From positions 5,238-38,279 of the forward strand of contig JAHBMJ010000956.1 of NCBI GenBank assembly GCA_018398765.1: DNA of 33,042 nt. The letters run 5' to 3'. This stretch comes from Chromera velia (lineage: Eukaryota; Sar; Chromeraceae). The notes beneath the pieces were generated by a model that had not been told where the DNA came from, made no database searches, and was given only the letters and a program-made list of their open reading frames with translations. A program made the position numbers and the translations under genes. Below, piece by piece: positions 10,122-20,231 of this stretch. The first letter of the stretch is position 1, and each line of letters begins with the position of its first letter.

Positions 10122-11146
10122 CTGAGCACAAACGAACGAACGAACGAACGACGGGGCACGCACACAAATAAAAAAACATTCGGATCGATCGTGCTGCACA
10201 TGCATGCAGATCGAATTCTTCAAAGGGTACATGCAGAGTCAAACAAGCAGACTGAAGGAGAGGTGGACTTTCTTTCAACACCAACAACAACCCAAGACCT
10301 CCGAAGGTTTCTTGAGGGTTCAGTCGAGACACCGACGCAGTCTCTGAGCTTTCTCACTCTTTTTACGGATTCCCTTTTGGCCATGAAATCCGAAAGAAAA
10401 GGGAAACAGAGAGAATCCATGCATGGGTCGATTCAATGAGTGGGAGTGGCAGAAACGAGAGGAAAACTGCTAAGGAAACACAGGCGTGCAGAAGAATAGA
10501 GAAAGAATTTTCCGTCATTCTGCCAGACGCTGTTCTTGCAGTTGGCTGCTGACACATTTGAAGGGGGAGAGATCAAGAGAGTCCAGAAGGGCAGCGAGTC
10601 CCGTCGCCATGGGCGACACGGCTCGTGAACGTTCCATTGCGACTGTTGACAGGCCTGCATGCAGGTGACAAAACAAGAAAGACCAAGAAAGGAAGGAAGA
10701 TTCGTCTTTTCCACTTCACAAGCGCAGATGTCCCTTCTTGAGTACCTTCCAAAGACTTTTCTTTTTTTTTTTTTATTTCTCTCTTTTGCTGAGACCCTGT
10801 ATGTATATGTATACATGCATGTGTGTGTGTGTGTGTGTGTATGTGAAGGGGGGGGGTCATGCATAGCTCTTGTTCGCCATCTTTCCCATGATCCTGCGAG
10901 GACTTGCCTTCCTGCACAAAGAGTCTTCTGTCAGAGATGAAGACAGACGAACGAAAGATTGAAACCCTGGCCAAAAAAGATCTCCGCGACTACAAGACCT
11001 TCTGTCGTGTGCGTTCTCTCTTCCTTCACCGAAGAACTCAATCTGACTTTCAACGGGGTGTTCTCCTGACTCTCCAATCGCTTGTTTGTGCACTCACACA
11101 ACTGCACTGATTCGTGAAGCATCGCAACAAACGGCTTGCTTCTTGC
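10122..11146. other. Probable 5' exons or spacer, unresolved
   Basis: It contains an AACG tandem (about 10131-10151), TGCATGCA sites at 10201 and 10656, and a T run plus TG repeat near 10760-10842. Minus-strand open stretches near 10530-10630 (MERSRAVSPMATGLAALLDS) and 11020-11100 (LCECTNKRLESQENTPLKVR) look protein-like and may be exons of a neighbouring gene, but their phases could not be reconciled. Confidence 0.4.
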
Positions 11147-13552
11147 TCATTGTGCGGCACTGCCGTAAGGACCCATGCTGGAACATGAACACATCTCTTC
11201 CCTCCCTGTTCTGAACAACAGACACTGCACTGACTGACCTTGGAACTTCTGTTCTGTCGCGTCAAAAGTGTTTGCTGGATTCATCGCAGCCTCCAAGCGG
11301 GTTAGGAAGAAGATTCGTGCGTCCTCCGATTCCAGAAGCTCCCATGCTTTGACATCAAATTCGATTTTCAAAATCTCTTCTTGTCTCTTTGCAGAGGAAA
11401 ACAAAGCTCGGAGTTGAGGAAGAATGGGCCCTTCACGGAGGTCCCCCGTTTTGGCTTTCTGTGCCGCTTCTTCCTCCTCTGGCCCTGTTATTTCCTTCCG
11501 TTCTCTCTCTGCCTGCTCGAGAACCCAATCCTGATAGAGCCCGAAAGGACTCGGACCTCCCAATGACTCCAGCGAGGGAAGCTTCCCTCTGAAAAGGGAG
11601 AGGACGAACAAAACGAGAAAACCCCGAGGGCGTCTCATCATGATCTGGATGGCAGCATCTCGAATCACACCTGGAGATCTTGAATCAGCCACTGAGGTGT
11701 CTCGAATGTCGAACACTTTCAGACAGGGCAGCCCTAGCTCACTCTCGGACACAATATGCATGAAAAACGCCCAGGATTCCTTCGTTATTCTGTGATTGCC
11801 ACGCAAGTGTAACTCGGCCAAGCTGAGCAGCACCCCCGTCTTGACTGCCGATGCGAACATACTGAGAGCTGCGTCATTCAACCCCCCAACCCCCTCAAAA
11901 CTGCAATTCAAATTGATACAAGAAATTCTCTCAAAAGATTTCTGCCCGAGAGCCATTGCCAGGGGAAATCCCCCACCCTCCACACGTGCTCCAGAGAGGT
12001 CTATTTTCTCAATACGCAGTGCTGCATCCCCTCTCTGTTTTGTGACCAACCCCTCCCAAACCAAGGTCTCTATTCCCTTCCTTTCTAAGCCTCTCTCACC
12101 CCATTTCTTTGACGCTTGTACATCCCAACGCGGCAGTTCTTTTATCTCAAACTCACGAAGCCCAGGCAAATTCCCGATCCGCAACGCCTTCGCAAACAAT
12201 GTCATATGCGCATCGGTAAGCGAAAACGCGCAAAACGAGAGGCGACGGAGTCGAGGTAACGGAGCCGTTTCAGAGGGACTGCAGAGAGATTCGAAAAAAC
12301 GTCTTATCTCAATAAATAGATTTTCGGACAACAATTTCCACGGAGGCCCCTCCCCACGCATGCACTCAGACCCCTCCCACCTGCCCAGGACCAGCCCCCG
12401 GACCCCCCGGAGACGGCCCTTCTCAACGGCCTCCGTCAACCTCACCATCCCCTCCTGTGCCATCTGAAGATTGAGGTTCTCTGTCGACTGGCATAACATC
12501 AGGTTCAGATGCAGCAGCTCAAATTTGGGGGGCTCTTCCAGACCGTCTCTGAGTGATCTCAGAAACGTCGAAGGGCACTTCTCCCTCAAAGTGACAGTCA
12601 GAGAACGAACAAAAGGGAACTTGCCGGCAGCCAACTCTCTGACCACAGGGTGATCCGCATCCTTCAAGTGAAGTTTCACGTGCTCAACAGGCGAGCTCTC
12701 AGAAGAACGAAGAAAACTCAGACAAGCAAAAACCTTGTCTAGGCAGTCTATGGAGAGGCATCTGTGTGTGAACAAGTTTAGTCTCTTCAACGACGGAACG
12801 CGATCTCTTCGAAGATTGAAAACGAACGATTCCAGATCACCCCCCACAGAGTCAAACTCCCCACATGCAACTCCCCCCACATCTAGAGTCTCAAGTCTCG
12901 GAAGCTCCCCACGACTGAGAATCGAGCCCAACGCAGGCAAGGGAGAGTGCCTGAAATGGCAGTTCTCTAGAATGAGCACTCGGAGACGGGGAAGAGACGC
13001 GAAGTTCAATGCAGAGCTAAGAGCCCGCATCCCACACCCATCCCCATCTCTTTCACCCCCGCCAATATCATTCCTTGACAAGATCAGCGTCTCTATTTGC
13101 AGAGCCTCAGAGCGACGCCCCCTCTCTTTCATTGCCTCGCAGATTCTCTCTAGCCAATACGCGTCCAACCCTGTGTCCTCGAGGGAGAGGAACCTGAGAG
13201 ACCCCAGACTAACGGTCGAGATGGCCACCTCGAGCTCCGTGAACCCCGTGTTGCCCAGAGAAAATCCTGCATGCCACAGGATTGATTCACAGAGAGTCAT
13301 TCGAAAGAAAGAGATAGCAAGGAAGAAAAGGCAATGAACGTCATCAATCAGATGGGCTCTCTGAGGGAAAGTAATTGAATGCGTCGACGTATGTGAGGCA
13401 GCCTTTGTGTTGACCCCCCCAGCCATGATTATCATTTGTCGACCGGTTTTCAATCTTCGTAGTAAGTATGGAGGAAAACAGTGGGGCAACATTGGAATGG
13501 AGAAAACAAACGCAGTTGTCTGTCTTTCATCAGATCGGCAAAAGAGAGACAT
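11147..13552 (-). CDS. Leucine-rich-repeat protein (ribonuclease-inhibitor-like LRRs)
   Basis: One open exon of up to 801 codons. Repeats include SLGSLRFLSLEDTGLD, LPRLRVLILENCHFR, LPRLETLDVGG, LPSLKRLNLF, LPRLRRLSFCAFSLTD, LPGLREFEIKE, LLSLAELHLRGN and LPCLKVFDIRDTS. The LPxLxxLxL pattern with helical stretches between (ALSSALNF, MTLFAKALRIG, SMFASAVKTG) matches RI-like LRRs, which form curved protein-binding scaffolds. A Glu/Lys-rich stretch (ERERKEITGPEEEEAAQKAK) and a helical C-terminus follow. The first about 60 codons look non-LRR. The start could be at 13552, the Met of MIIMAGG, or MTLCESILWHAG. At 11239 the sequence AAG|GTCAGTCAG matches the local donor style, so the last about 30 codons may be intron and a further exon may follow. 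The partner is unknown. Confidence 0.75.
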   Translation of the reverse strand: MSLFCRSDERQTTAFVFSIPMLPHCFPPYLLRRLKTGRQMIIMAGGVNTKAASHTSTHSITFPQRAHLIDDVHCLFFLAISFFRMTLCESILWHAGFSLGNTGFTELEVAISTVSLGSLRFLSLEDTGLDAYWLERICEAMKERGRRSEALQIETLILSRNDIGGGERDGDGCGMRALSSALNFASLPRLRVLILENCHFRHSPLPALGSILSRGELPRLETLDVGGVACGEFDSVGGDLESFVFNLRRDRVPSLKRLNLFTHRCLSIDCLDKVFACLSFLRSSESSPVEHVKLHLKDADHPVVRELAAGKFPFVRSLTVTLREKCPSTFLRSLRDGLEEPPKFELLHLNLMLCQSTENLNLQMAQEGMVRLTEAVEKGRLRGVRGLVLGRWEGSECMRGEGPPWKLLSENLFIEIRRFFESLCSPSETAPLPRLRRLSFCAFSLTDAHMTLFAKALRIGNLPGLREFEIKELPRWDVQASKKWGERGLERKGIETLVWEGLVTKQRGDAALRIEKIDLSGARVEGGGFPLAMALGQKSFERISCINLNCSFEGVGGLNDAALSMFASAVKTGVLLSLAELHLRGNHRITKESWAFFMHIVSESELGLPCLKVFDIRDTSVADSRSPGVIRDAAIQIMMRRPRGFLVLFVLSLFRGKLPSLESLGGPSPFGLYQDWVLEQAERERKEITGPEEEEAAQKAKTGDLREGPILPQLRALFSSAKRQEEILKIEFDVKAWELLESEDARIFFLTRLEAAMNPANTFDATEQKFQGQSVQCLLFRTGREEMCSCSSMGPYGSAAQ

Positions 13553-13567
13553 TCGGAGAACGACGAA

Positions 13568-15814
13568 TTAGAGACCGAGCAATAGACTAATTGACTGACC
13601 TTTGAGACAAATCGTGTGCACCTCAGGTTGAGAGACGACAGGCCACACCCCTCTACCAAATGAAGACAGCTTTGGCTCGACTGTCTGTGCCTCCTCGTCT
13701 GTTTCCGAATCGCTGTCCGCCCCCTGCCCCCCTGGCAACGGCCCTTGCGAAAGAGAGGGGGACAGCGGAGAGGCACTCTGGACAACATTCGTTTCTTCTC
13801 CCAAATGAGGAGACGGCAGGAGGACTGCGTCTTCGTCCGGATCGTCTGGAGGGAGCCCTAGGCCCTGAATGACCCCCTGCCCCTGCAGAGGGGGTGTCTC
13901 TGGACTCCCTGGAGACTCTGGCTGCTCTTCTGAGTCACTGACGCACTCGGGGGGGGTCTCGGTGAAAGAGCCTTCTGACTCATAGTGCGCCCACCACCGC
14001 TGCTGACCGCTGTCCTCCTTCTCTTGTAATGCAAGATGCTGCGTCTGAAGAGGCAGCTGCGGCTCCTCGGCCTCTTCCCGCTGCTGCAGCTGCTGCTCCT
14101 GCTCCAAAAGAACACGTTGTGGAGCGGTGGCGGCTGCAGGATGGGGCTGTTGGAAGGCCGCTCTGTGGCCATTCGGCGGGGAGGGCAGAGCTGGGGGCAA
14201 CACAGATGTAGATGCGGAAGCGGACGGGTGGGCTGGTGAGGGCAGATGCATCTGCAGAGGAAGAGGGAAAGGGCGGGAATGTCGAGCAGCATGTAGACAA
14301 AAAGCTGATGAGAGATTAGGACAATCAAACATGACACCTTGAGGCATTTAAGTCCAAATACGCCTACACACACAGAAAGGAAAGGAGGCAGGGGGATGCA
14401 AAAACTGCGAAAGACAGACAAACAGATGAAGAAACCAAGGCAAAGAAAGGCGATAACACCGCAAAAGAGCGACAAATGCATTGCGGTAAAACAGAAGACA
14501 AAGAGAGAGAAGACGGTCAATGGGAAAAGCCAAGCAGCCATTGTACAAAAAAGTGATCAGACCGACCATTGAGTTCCCCGCGACGTCATGCAGTTGCCGG
14601 CTTTGGGAATTCTGCACTAACGGGCGCTCGGTCACTCTTTGGTCTGTGGGAGGGGGAGGGGGGGGAAGGACTGTCGCAGGGACTGTCTCGCCTTGGCTCC
14701 CACGCTCGGAGTCTGGGGGGACAGTAGTGGAGGAAGAAGAATGGACGCGGGTTGGGAAGGTCTGTGAGGAAACTGCAAAGGCGGACGGCCTGAACTCTGG
14801 AGCGTTGGCATTCATGCTCCGTCTCAGTTGCTGTTGAACAGGTGAGTGCGTGGCTGCCCTCTGTGTGAGGTGATCGAGGTCTGCCTGTGCCCTCTGGATG
14901 ATGTCGGGCCGGATCTGCGCGTGCCAGAGGGGGGACCAGCGCCCGGAGGAGCGGCACTTCATGGCCCTAGTGAAGGGCTCTTTCACGAACCACTCTTTGT
15001 TGGCACGCAGCTGCTCTTCTGGGCTGAGGGAGGTGGGGATGGGCCTCCTTTCGGACCGCTCAAACTCGACAGGCATGTTTTTGAGGTCTGCAACAAGGAA
15101 GGCGAGAAACTCCTGAAAGAGAACGAGGGGGTCCTCTGAAAAGAGACGGGGGGGGGGAGATTCAACCTTAACATTGCGAAGATGAACCCCTTCTCCCGTC
15201 TCCTCCCGCAGACACTTGATCAGAGGTATAACAGGCCTCTGTCTGTGCGTGCAGAGAAAGAGGAAAATGAGAAGGAAGGTGTAGGCGTTAGGGTAGCCGT
15301 CTTTCGGCTGAAAGGTCTGGATGTGCTTGCGGACCCAAAGCTTTACCACCAGCACCGCCAGCCTCACGTTCTCGTCAACCGCGCTGTTCACAGACGTCAC
15401 TATGTGTTGAGCCTTGTGGTATGGCTCTGTGTGGTGCATCGCCTTTTGAGTCACATCCAGGAGCACACCGTGGCGGCCTCTAATGAGGAGACGCCACTCA
15501 GAGACCTCCTCTTGAATCACAAACTCCTGACGTGACTGCACCTGAAGGACTGCCTCCTTCGTCTTCTCCAAGTTCGGATCATTTGGACACGAAATGTCGC
15601 AGTCGCTGTCGGGTAAGGCGATGCGCTGCGTCCAGCTGCCGTGCTGCCGCGCCTCGACACCGTAAGACTTCAAGAGAGAAATGAAGGAATGCGCTACCTC
15701 CCTCACGAGAGTCTCCCTTCTGTTCACCGTCTCGACCAACCGAGCAAAAAACACAGGCCTCCCCTCCTGCCCAAGCTGCACAAGCTCGTCCAGAGAGAAG
15801 TAAGGAAACTGCAT
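13568..15814 (-). CDS. Terminal nucleotidyltransferase (non-canonical poly(A)/poly(U) polymerase family)
   Basis: Exon 15814-14567 joins exon 14251-13568 in phase 0 (donor GTCGGT, acceptor CTGCAG), giving about 643 residues. The polymerase-beta-fold catalytic signature is clear: Gly59-Ser60, then Asp71 and Asp73 in LPDSDCDIS, and a third Asp at 120 in GVLLDV. The PAP-associated region shows GYPNAYTFLLIFLFL at about 173-187 and LVLFQEFLAFLVADL at about 230-244. Such enzymes (Trf4/5, Cid1, TUTases) add A or U to RNA 3' ends in nucleus, cytoplasm or organelles. The C-terminal half is low-complexity: Ser/Pro-rich, then Gln/Glu-rich, then acidic (DPDED, SDSETDEEAQ). The base specificity cannot be told. 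An alternative end is the donor-like AAAG|GTCAGT at 13600/13599, which would replace the last about 10 codons with another exon. Confidence 0.85.
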
Positions 15815-16415
15815 GATGAATTTATACGCAGGCCAAGCGAATCTGACGGAATTCGATGACCCCGATCAAGGAGGAGACGGCTTCGCTACATATTCATGTG
15901 CCATAGGTCAAAGGACGGATACTGCCCGCATCATATGGCAGCTCACATGCAGGAGTTTCATTGGTGATCCGTTCCGGAAGCGTTAAGGAAGGCCGGCTAA
16001 GGCAAGTAATTGTGGGATCTAGCGCTAGTGTGCCAGAGGTCACTGGGAAGAAAGCGTGGAAGAAGCAGAACTTGCGGACGGTCTGCTTAAAATTTGGGGG
16101 CCTGCATGGGCCTGCATGCGTGCGTGGACCCCGGCAGACGGCCGATGGTGCGTGGCCCTCTGCCCGCGTACACACACGAGCCATGCAACTAAGACATACT
16201 AAGACAGCGCCGCAGCGGCCCCGGCAGATATCCTGCATGGCACCCCACACTATTCAAAACCTCTAAAGTTGGTGTCATCTACCGGGGGAACTCTGTCGAT
16301 TCCGTACACTTGCACTCCGCTCACTCCAGCAAAAGGCAGAGTTCTACAAGAGTTCCTGTGGATCAGGCGTGCTGCACAGTCCCTTTTGAAAGCGTTCTGA
16401 TCTGCGCAAGCAAAG
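15815..16415. promoter_or_regulatory. Divergent intergenic region between the nucleotidyltransferase and TMA7
   Basis: The two flanking genes are transcribed away from each other, so both promoters must lie in these 600 bases unless there are undetected 5' exons. No TATA box or other defined element was recognised. Confidence 0.45.
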
Positions 16416-16825
16416 ATGCCCGGAAGAGAGGTGAGCGTGCCCATACTATACGATCGAGGGGGTCTTACTGTTCTGGTTCTTGCTACGGTCTTCATGTCCC
16501 TCTACTTCTTTCTGTTGTAATGCAGGGTGGGAAAGCCAAGCCCCTGAAGGCTCCCAAGAAGGGCGACAAGGTGGAGGACGAATCCGACGTTGCGGTGAGT
16601 ACAGACGCAGACAAGTCAAAGTGCAACACCCAAGCCGTCTCCCTTTTTCTGAAGAGGATTCGAACTGACAAGAGCCCCTTCTTGCGCTTCTCTTGTGTCC
16701 CTGTCCTGTGTGAACTTTTCGATGTGTTCTTCGGACGGTGTGTGCAGTTCAAGCAGAAGCAGGCAGCCGAGGCCAAGGCCTTGAAGGAAGCGAAGGCCAA
16801 GATGGCAGGGGGAAAGAAGAAGTGA
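16416..16825 (+). CDS. TMA7: Translation machinery-associated protein 7
   Basis: Exons are 16416-16430, 16526-16594 and 16748-16825, all joined in phase 0 with donors GTGAGC and GTGAGT and acceptors ATGCAG and GTGCAG. The 53-residue product starts MPGREGGKAKPLKAPKKGDK, continues with VEDESDVAFKQKQ and ends KAKMAGGKKK then stop. This is the layout of TMA7/CCDC72: an M-x-GREGGK start, a KPLK-PKK basic patch, a short acidic linker, FKQKQ, a charged helix, and a Gly-Lys end. It is a small conserved ribosome-associated protein of the cytosol. Its length is close to that of the family (about 64 in animals and yeast), with a shorter C-terminus. The gene is easily missed because the first exon is only five codons. 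Confidence 0.9.
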
Positions 16826-17590
16826 AGAAGACAAGACAGAGCTCCCTCCCTTCAAGATGACAGGGGGGGGGGCGATCTCCTGAGTTCATCGACCACAGAA
16901 GGACAGAGGGAACAAAACTGAAGACCTGAATCTGCCCCCGCCTCCTCTGTGGGGTGAGGAAAGAGGTTCCTTTCTGGCTTATGACTCTGTCCGTGTGATG
17001 AGGTGGAACTAGGAGTGCGTTCTGCTTGAAGAGACGCTCCATCGATGGTGACCTAGCTCCGTTGATTTGTCATCGCATCAACACACAGGGCTGTCTGCTT
17101 GCAGCCTTGTCTTTGAGTTCATCAGCCACCACTTGCGTGCAAATGTCTGCTTGCATGTGTAACAGTTCTGTTGACGCTCTCCGCTGAACGTCAGACTTTC
17201 TTTTGTGAACCACTGAGACGCCAGACTTGTGACCGACTGCAAGCTGGAGTCCATATCGGCTTAAATTAATAACCATTCTTCTCTTGTACTGACAGTAAGA
17301 GCCTCTGCATGTTCTTGCCCGCTTTTCCTTTTCCTTTTTGCCTTTTCTCCCTCCTGCCCGATCTCTTTTTCCTCTTATTGCCTACAAGGTGAATGCCAAC
17401 TCCTATGCAATCTCTGTGCCCCTCTTCCCACCCACGCACAGCCCATCAGAGTCACTTCTTTGAAGGCGTGGTCCCCCCCCAGGCAATTAAGGCGTGTGCG
17501 TGAGACATTCGGAAGTCTTCGCTTCAGTTTCAAGAGAAGGCAGCAGGAAGACGACAAACACACACGCAAATTCATGTATGCACAGATGCG
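16826..17590. other. Non-coding spacer downstream of TMA7
   Basis: 3' flank of TMA7 followed by a T/C-rich stretch near 17320-17375. No gene was recognised. The open frame near 17460-17580 runs straight into the CA microsatellite and is not supported. Confidence 0.5.
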
Positions 17591-17592
17591 CG

Positions 17593-17775
<183 letters not shown>

Positions 17776-18541
17776 GAGAGAATATTCACATGAGAGAGAA
17801 CGAGGGAGGGAGTTGATGGAAGGATAGAGCGTCTCAGGGGAAGAGGCAATTAACGGGAGGCGAAAAGAAGCAGACGGATGAAGTGACCGACTGACCCAGA
17901 AAAGAGAGACGGGCAGACAAAGTAAGAGAGGAGAAAGGAATCCTGTGGAGGTGTGAGAGGAGAGAGGAAGGGGGATAGTTGAAGAAGTGGAAAGAGGGAT
18001 GCAGTTATAGAAAAGAAATGAGAGAGGAAGGGGAATGGTTGAAAAAGAGGAAAGGGCGGTGGAGTTAGGAAACACTAGAAAAAGTGAGTGAACAAGCAAG
18101 GGAGTGACAGATATCCAAAAAAAGGGCTGCAAGAATGGGTTGCATTAGAAAGAATTTTAGGGTCAAAGTTACCTTGTGGGTCCATTAAGGGAACGAACAT
18201 TCAGGGGAGGATTGAGGAAAAGAGAAGGCGATGGAGGGAGAGGGTCTGAGAAGGGTGAGCACCAATTTCTGACTCGCAAGAAGTGCGAACTCGCAGACTG
18301 CCGACAGACACCACGTGGCGGGAAGTCTTGTGTGTGCACTGACATTTCCGATACTCTACACACAAGTCAGTGTAAGGAGCAAAGACCTTGCGCTGTCTCT
18401 TCTTCACTCCCTCCCTCCCCTCTCTCCCTGTCTGTGCCCGATGGGGGGCCCCGCCTGCCTCTCTCACTCACTCACTCACTCACTTAGAGACACTCATTCC
18501 GAGCTAGACTCCTAGTGGAAGTTTCTTGACTTTCTTCTTTC
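17776..18541. other. Purine-rich then mixed non-coding spacer
   Basis: GA-rich sequence (17780-18130) with repeated GAGAGGAAGGGG-like segments near 17955 and 18020, and a TCAC tandem at 18464-18484. No gene was recognised. Confidence 0.5.
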
Positions 18542-18941
18542 CCCATCCCCCCCTTTCACAAACGCGGCGTTGAAACGTTTGCTCAAGGCCGTCCCTAGAG
18601 CTACCTAGAGCCTTAGATAGAACCGTCATGATATGTCACTCATCTGTTCACAATGTTTCCATACATCATTGCATACTAGATTGCATAACGTAGCATAGCG
18701 TTTAATATAGTTTAATACACCTAGTAATAGACTTAAATACATTCAGCTTTTGCAAGGCCTAGTGTGACAATGACGTTCAAAAGTTGTTGCATGCAAAGCT
18801 TCCATACTCTAGCAGATCGATCCATTAAAAAAAAAAAAAAAATGAGCCGGTTGAGAATGCCTGCCGTTGCCTGGGGGTACTTGGGGGGCACCAAAAAATT
18901 CTCTTATCCTACAGTAAGCTTAGCTGAACCCCCCCCCCCCC

Positions 18942-18981
18942 NNNNNNNNNNNNNNNNNNNNNNNNNNNNNNNNNNNNNNNN
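18942..18981. other. Assembly gap of 40 Ns
   Basis: The run is flanked by C runs on both sides (about 13 and 4) inside the left arm of an inverted repeat. The true length is unknown. Confidence 0.98.
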
Positions 18982-19511
18982 CCCCTCTAGGTCCTATATG
19001 CGCCGCTGCATAGGTCCGCTTATCCCATAGTGGGCGCCGCCGCATTTGACCGTAAGTCCATTTATCATGAACAAGCCCTCCCCCTTATCCTACAGTAGTC
19101 TTCCCCCTTATCCCATACTGTGGGATAAGCAAATTTTTTTATACTCCCCTGGTTCATCAAATACCGTCAAACAGCCCTGGCCCGTCAAAATAGTTGGCCC
19201 GTTAAATATTTAGGCAGACGTCAACGGCGGCCATGCGAGCAGCCCATGTAATACTGTGTAATTAAACGTGTGTAGAAAGAGTTTTTATTAAATTTCATGC
19301 GTAATGGTGCGTTCTCGCAAATTAAAGAACCAATTGGAACTGATTCGCCGGATTTGAGTTAATTCGAGTAAGTGCCCCCCTAGCATGAAGTTTCCGTATA
19401 CTACCGTTAACTACCATGCACTGCGTGCCTGAAATAAGTAGAGTAGACACAGTGAGTGGGGCTATACGAATTTAAACACCTATAAACACTTATTAATAAT
19501 ATTTTGATCGC

Positions 19512-19712
19512 TTTGGGGCTGAAAAATAATTCTGGTATCCAAGCCTATTGGATACAGGGGGGGGGAGTCTATGACAGATCGATTCACAATCAAATGCGGC
19601 GGCGCCCATAGTTGGATAAGCATGACCCATGCGGCGGTGCATGTGGGACCCAGGGGGTCAGCGAAGCTTATCCAAGACCCTTGGATACCAGAATTATTTT
19701 TCAACCCCTTTC
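19512..19712. repeat. Short nested palindromic MITE-like unit
   Basis: GGGCTGAAAAATAATTCTGG followed by TATCCAAG at about 19515-19543 recurs in reverse complement at about 19681-19710. This encloses the right arm of the larger inverted-repeat element, giving a unit of about 200 bases. It may be the basic element and the larger structure two copies in opposite orientation. Confidence 0.55.
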
Positions 19713-19947
19713 CGGGTTAATTATTCCGGGCGATTCCGGGCTATTCGCACGGAGTGCGTCAGATTTCACGCTTTTTGCGGGGCCGTTCGCACACGCTTGC
19801 GTGCGTCAGAGTGCATGGCTAAATATGGCTAAATGGCCGGAGTGGGAGTGCATGCGCATGCATGCCAAATCCGCGCGCAACGCAATTAACGCGGAGAAGC
19901 AACACTAATGAAACGCTGAACACAAGAATCGCAACAACAGTGCGTTA

Positions 19948-20070
19948 GACGTGTCTTCTCCACTTTCAGTTGTCGGCAGCGTTTTGGGACGGTAGCGAGA
20001 CATGTCTTCTCCACTTTAAGTTGTCGGCTGTCGGCAGCGTTTTGGGACGGCGGCGTTTTGGGTCGGTGTC
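19948..20070. repeat. Tandem repeat of about 50-58 bases, two copies plus a fragment
   Basis: TGTCTTCTCCACTTTCAGTT with GTCGGCAGCGTTTTGGGACG at 19952-19991 is followed by a second copy at 20003-20050 with a small GTCGGCT insertion. A partial GCGTTTTGGGTCGG lies at 20053-20066. It lies directly upstream of the intronless gene that follows. Confidence 0.75.
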
Positions 20071-20231
20071 GGGGAGACACAAGCTCATCCAAGTCACAGC
20101 GCTGTTGCGCAGGTGAAGACACTGAAGAGAGCCTTGAAGTGCATGTGTATCGAATCCAACAATCCTTCACGGTGAGGCCTAGGACTGCTTGTGCTCGCGT
20201 TGTCTACCTTGGAAAAGTCAAGGCAGAAACA

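Larger units (their letters stand above)
18875..19712. mobile_element. Inverted-repeat (foldback/MITE-like) element containing an assembly gap
   Basis: The segment at about 18992-19051, with ATGCGCCGCTGCATAGGTCC and GGGCGCCGCCGCATTTGACC, is repeated in reverse complement at about 19587-19651. The flanking GTAAGCTTAGCTGAACCCC at about 18912 pairs with GGGGGTCAGCGAAGCTTA at about 19653. The arms are thus about 150-190 bases with imperfect identity. Forty Ns (18942-18981) lie in the left arm, as expected where a hairpin blocks assembly. No coding capacity. Confidence 0.6.

Noticed and set aside
11031-11122. Joining the LRR exon at 11240 to the exon-like stretch at about 11100-11031
   Set aside because: The donor leaves phase 1 and the target frame then meets a stop within two codons; only phase 0 is open.
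12735-13337. 200-codon plus-strand frame opposite the LRR gene
   Set aside because: The minus strand shows clear LRR periodicity over the same bases; the plus frame is a shadow.
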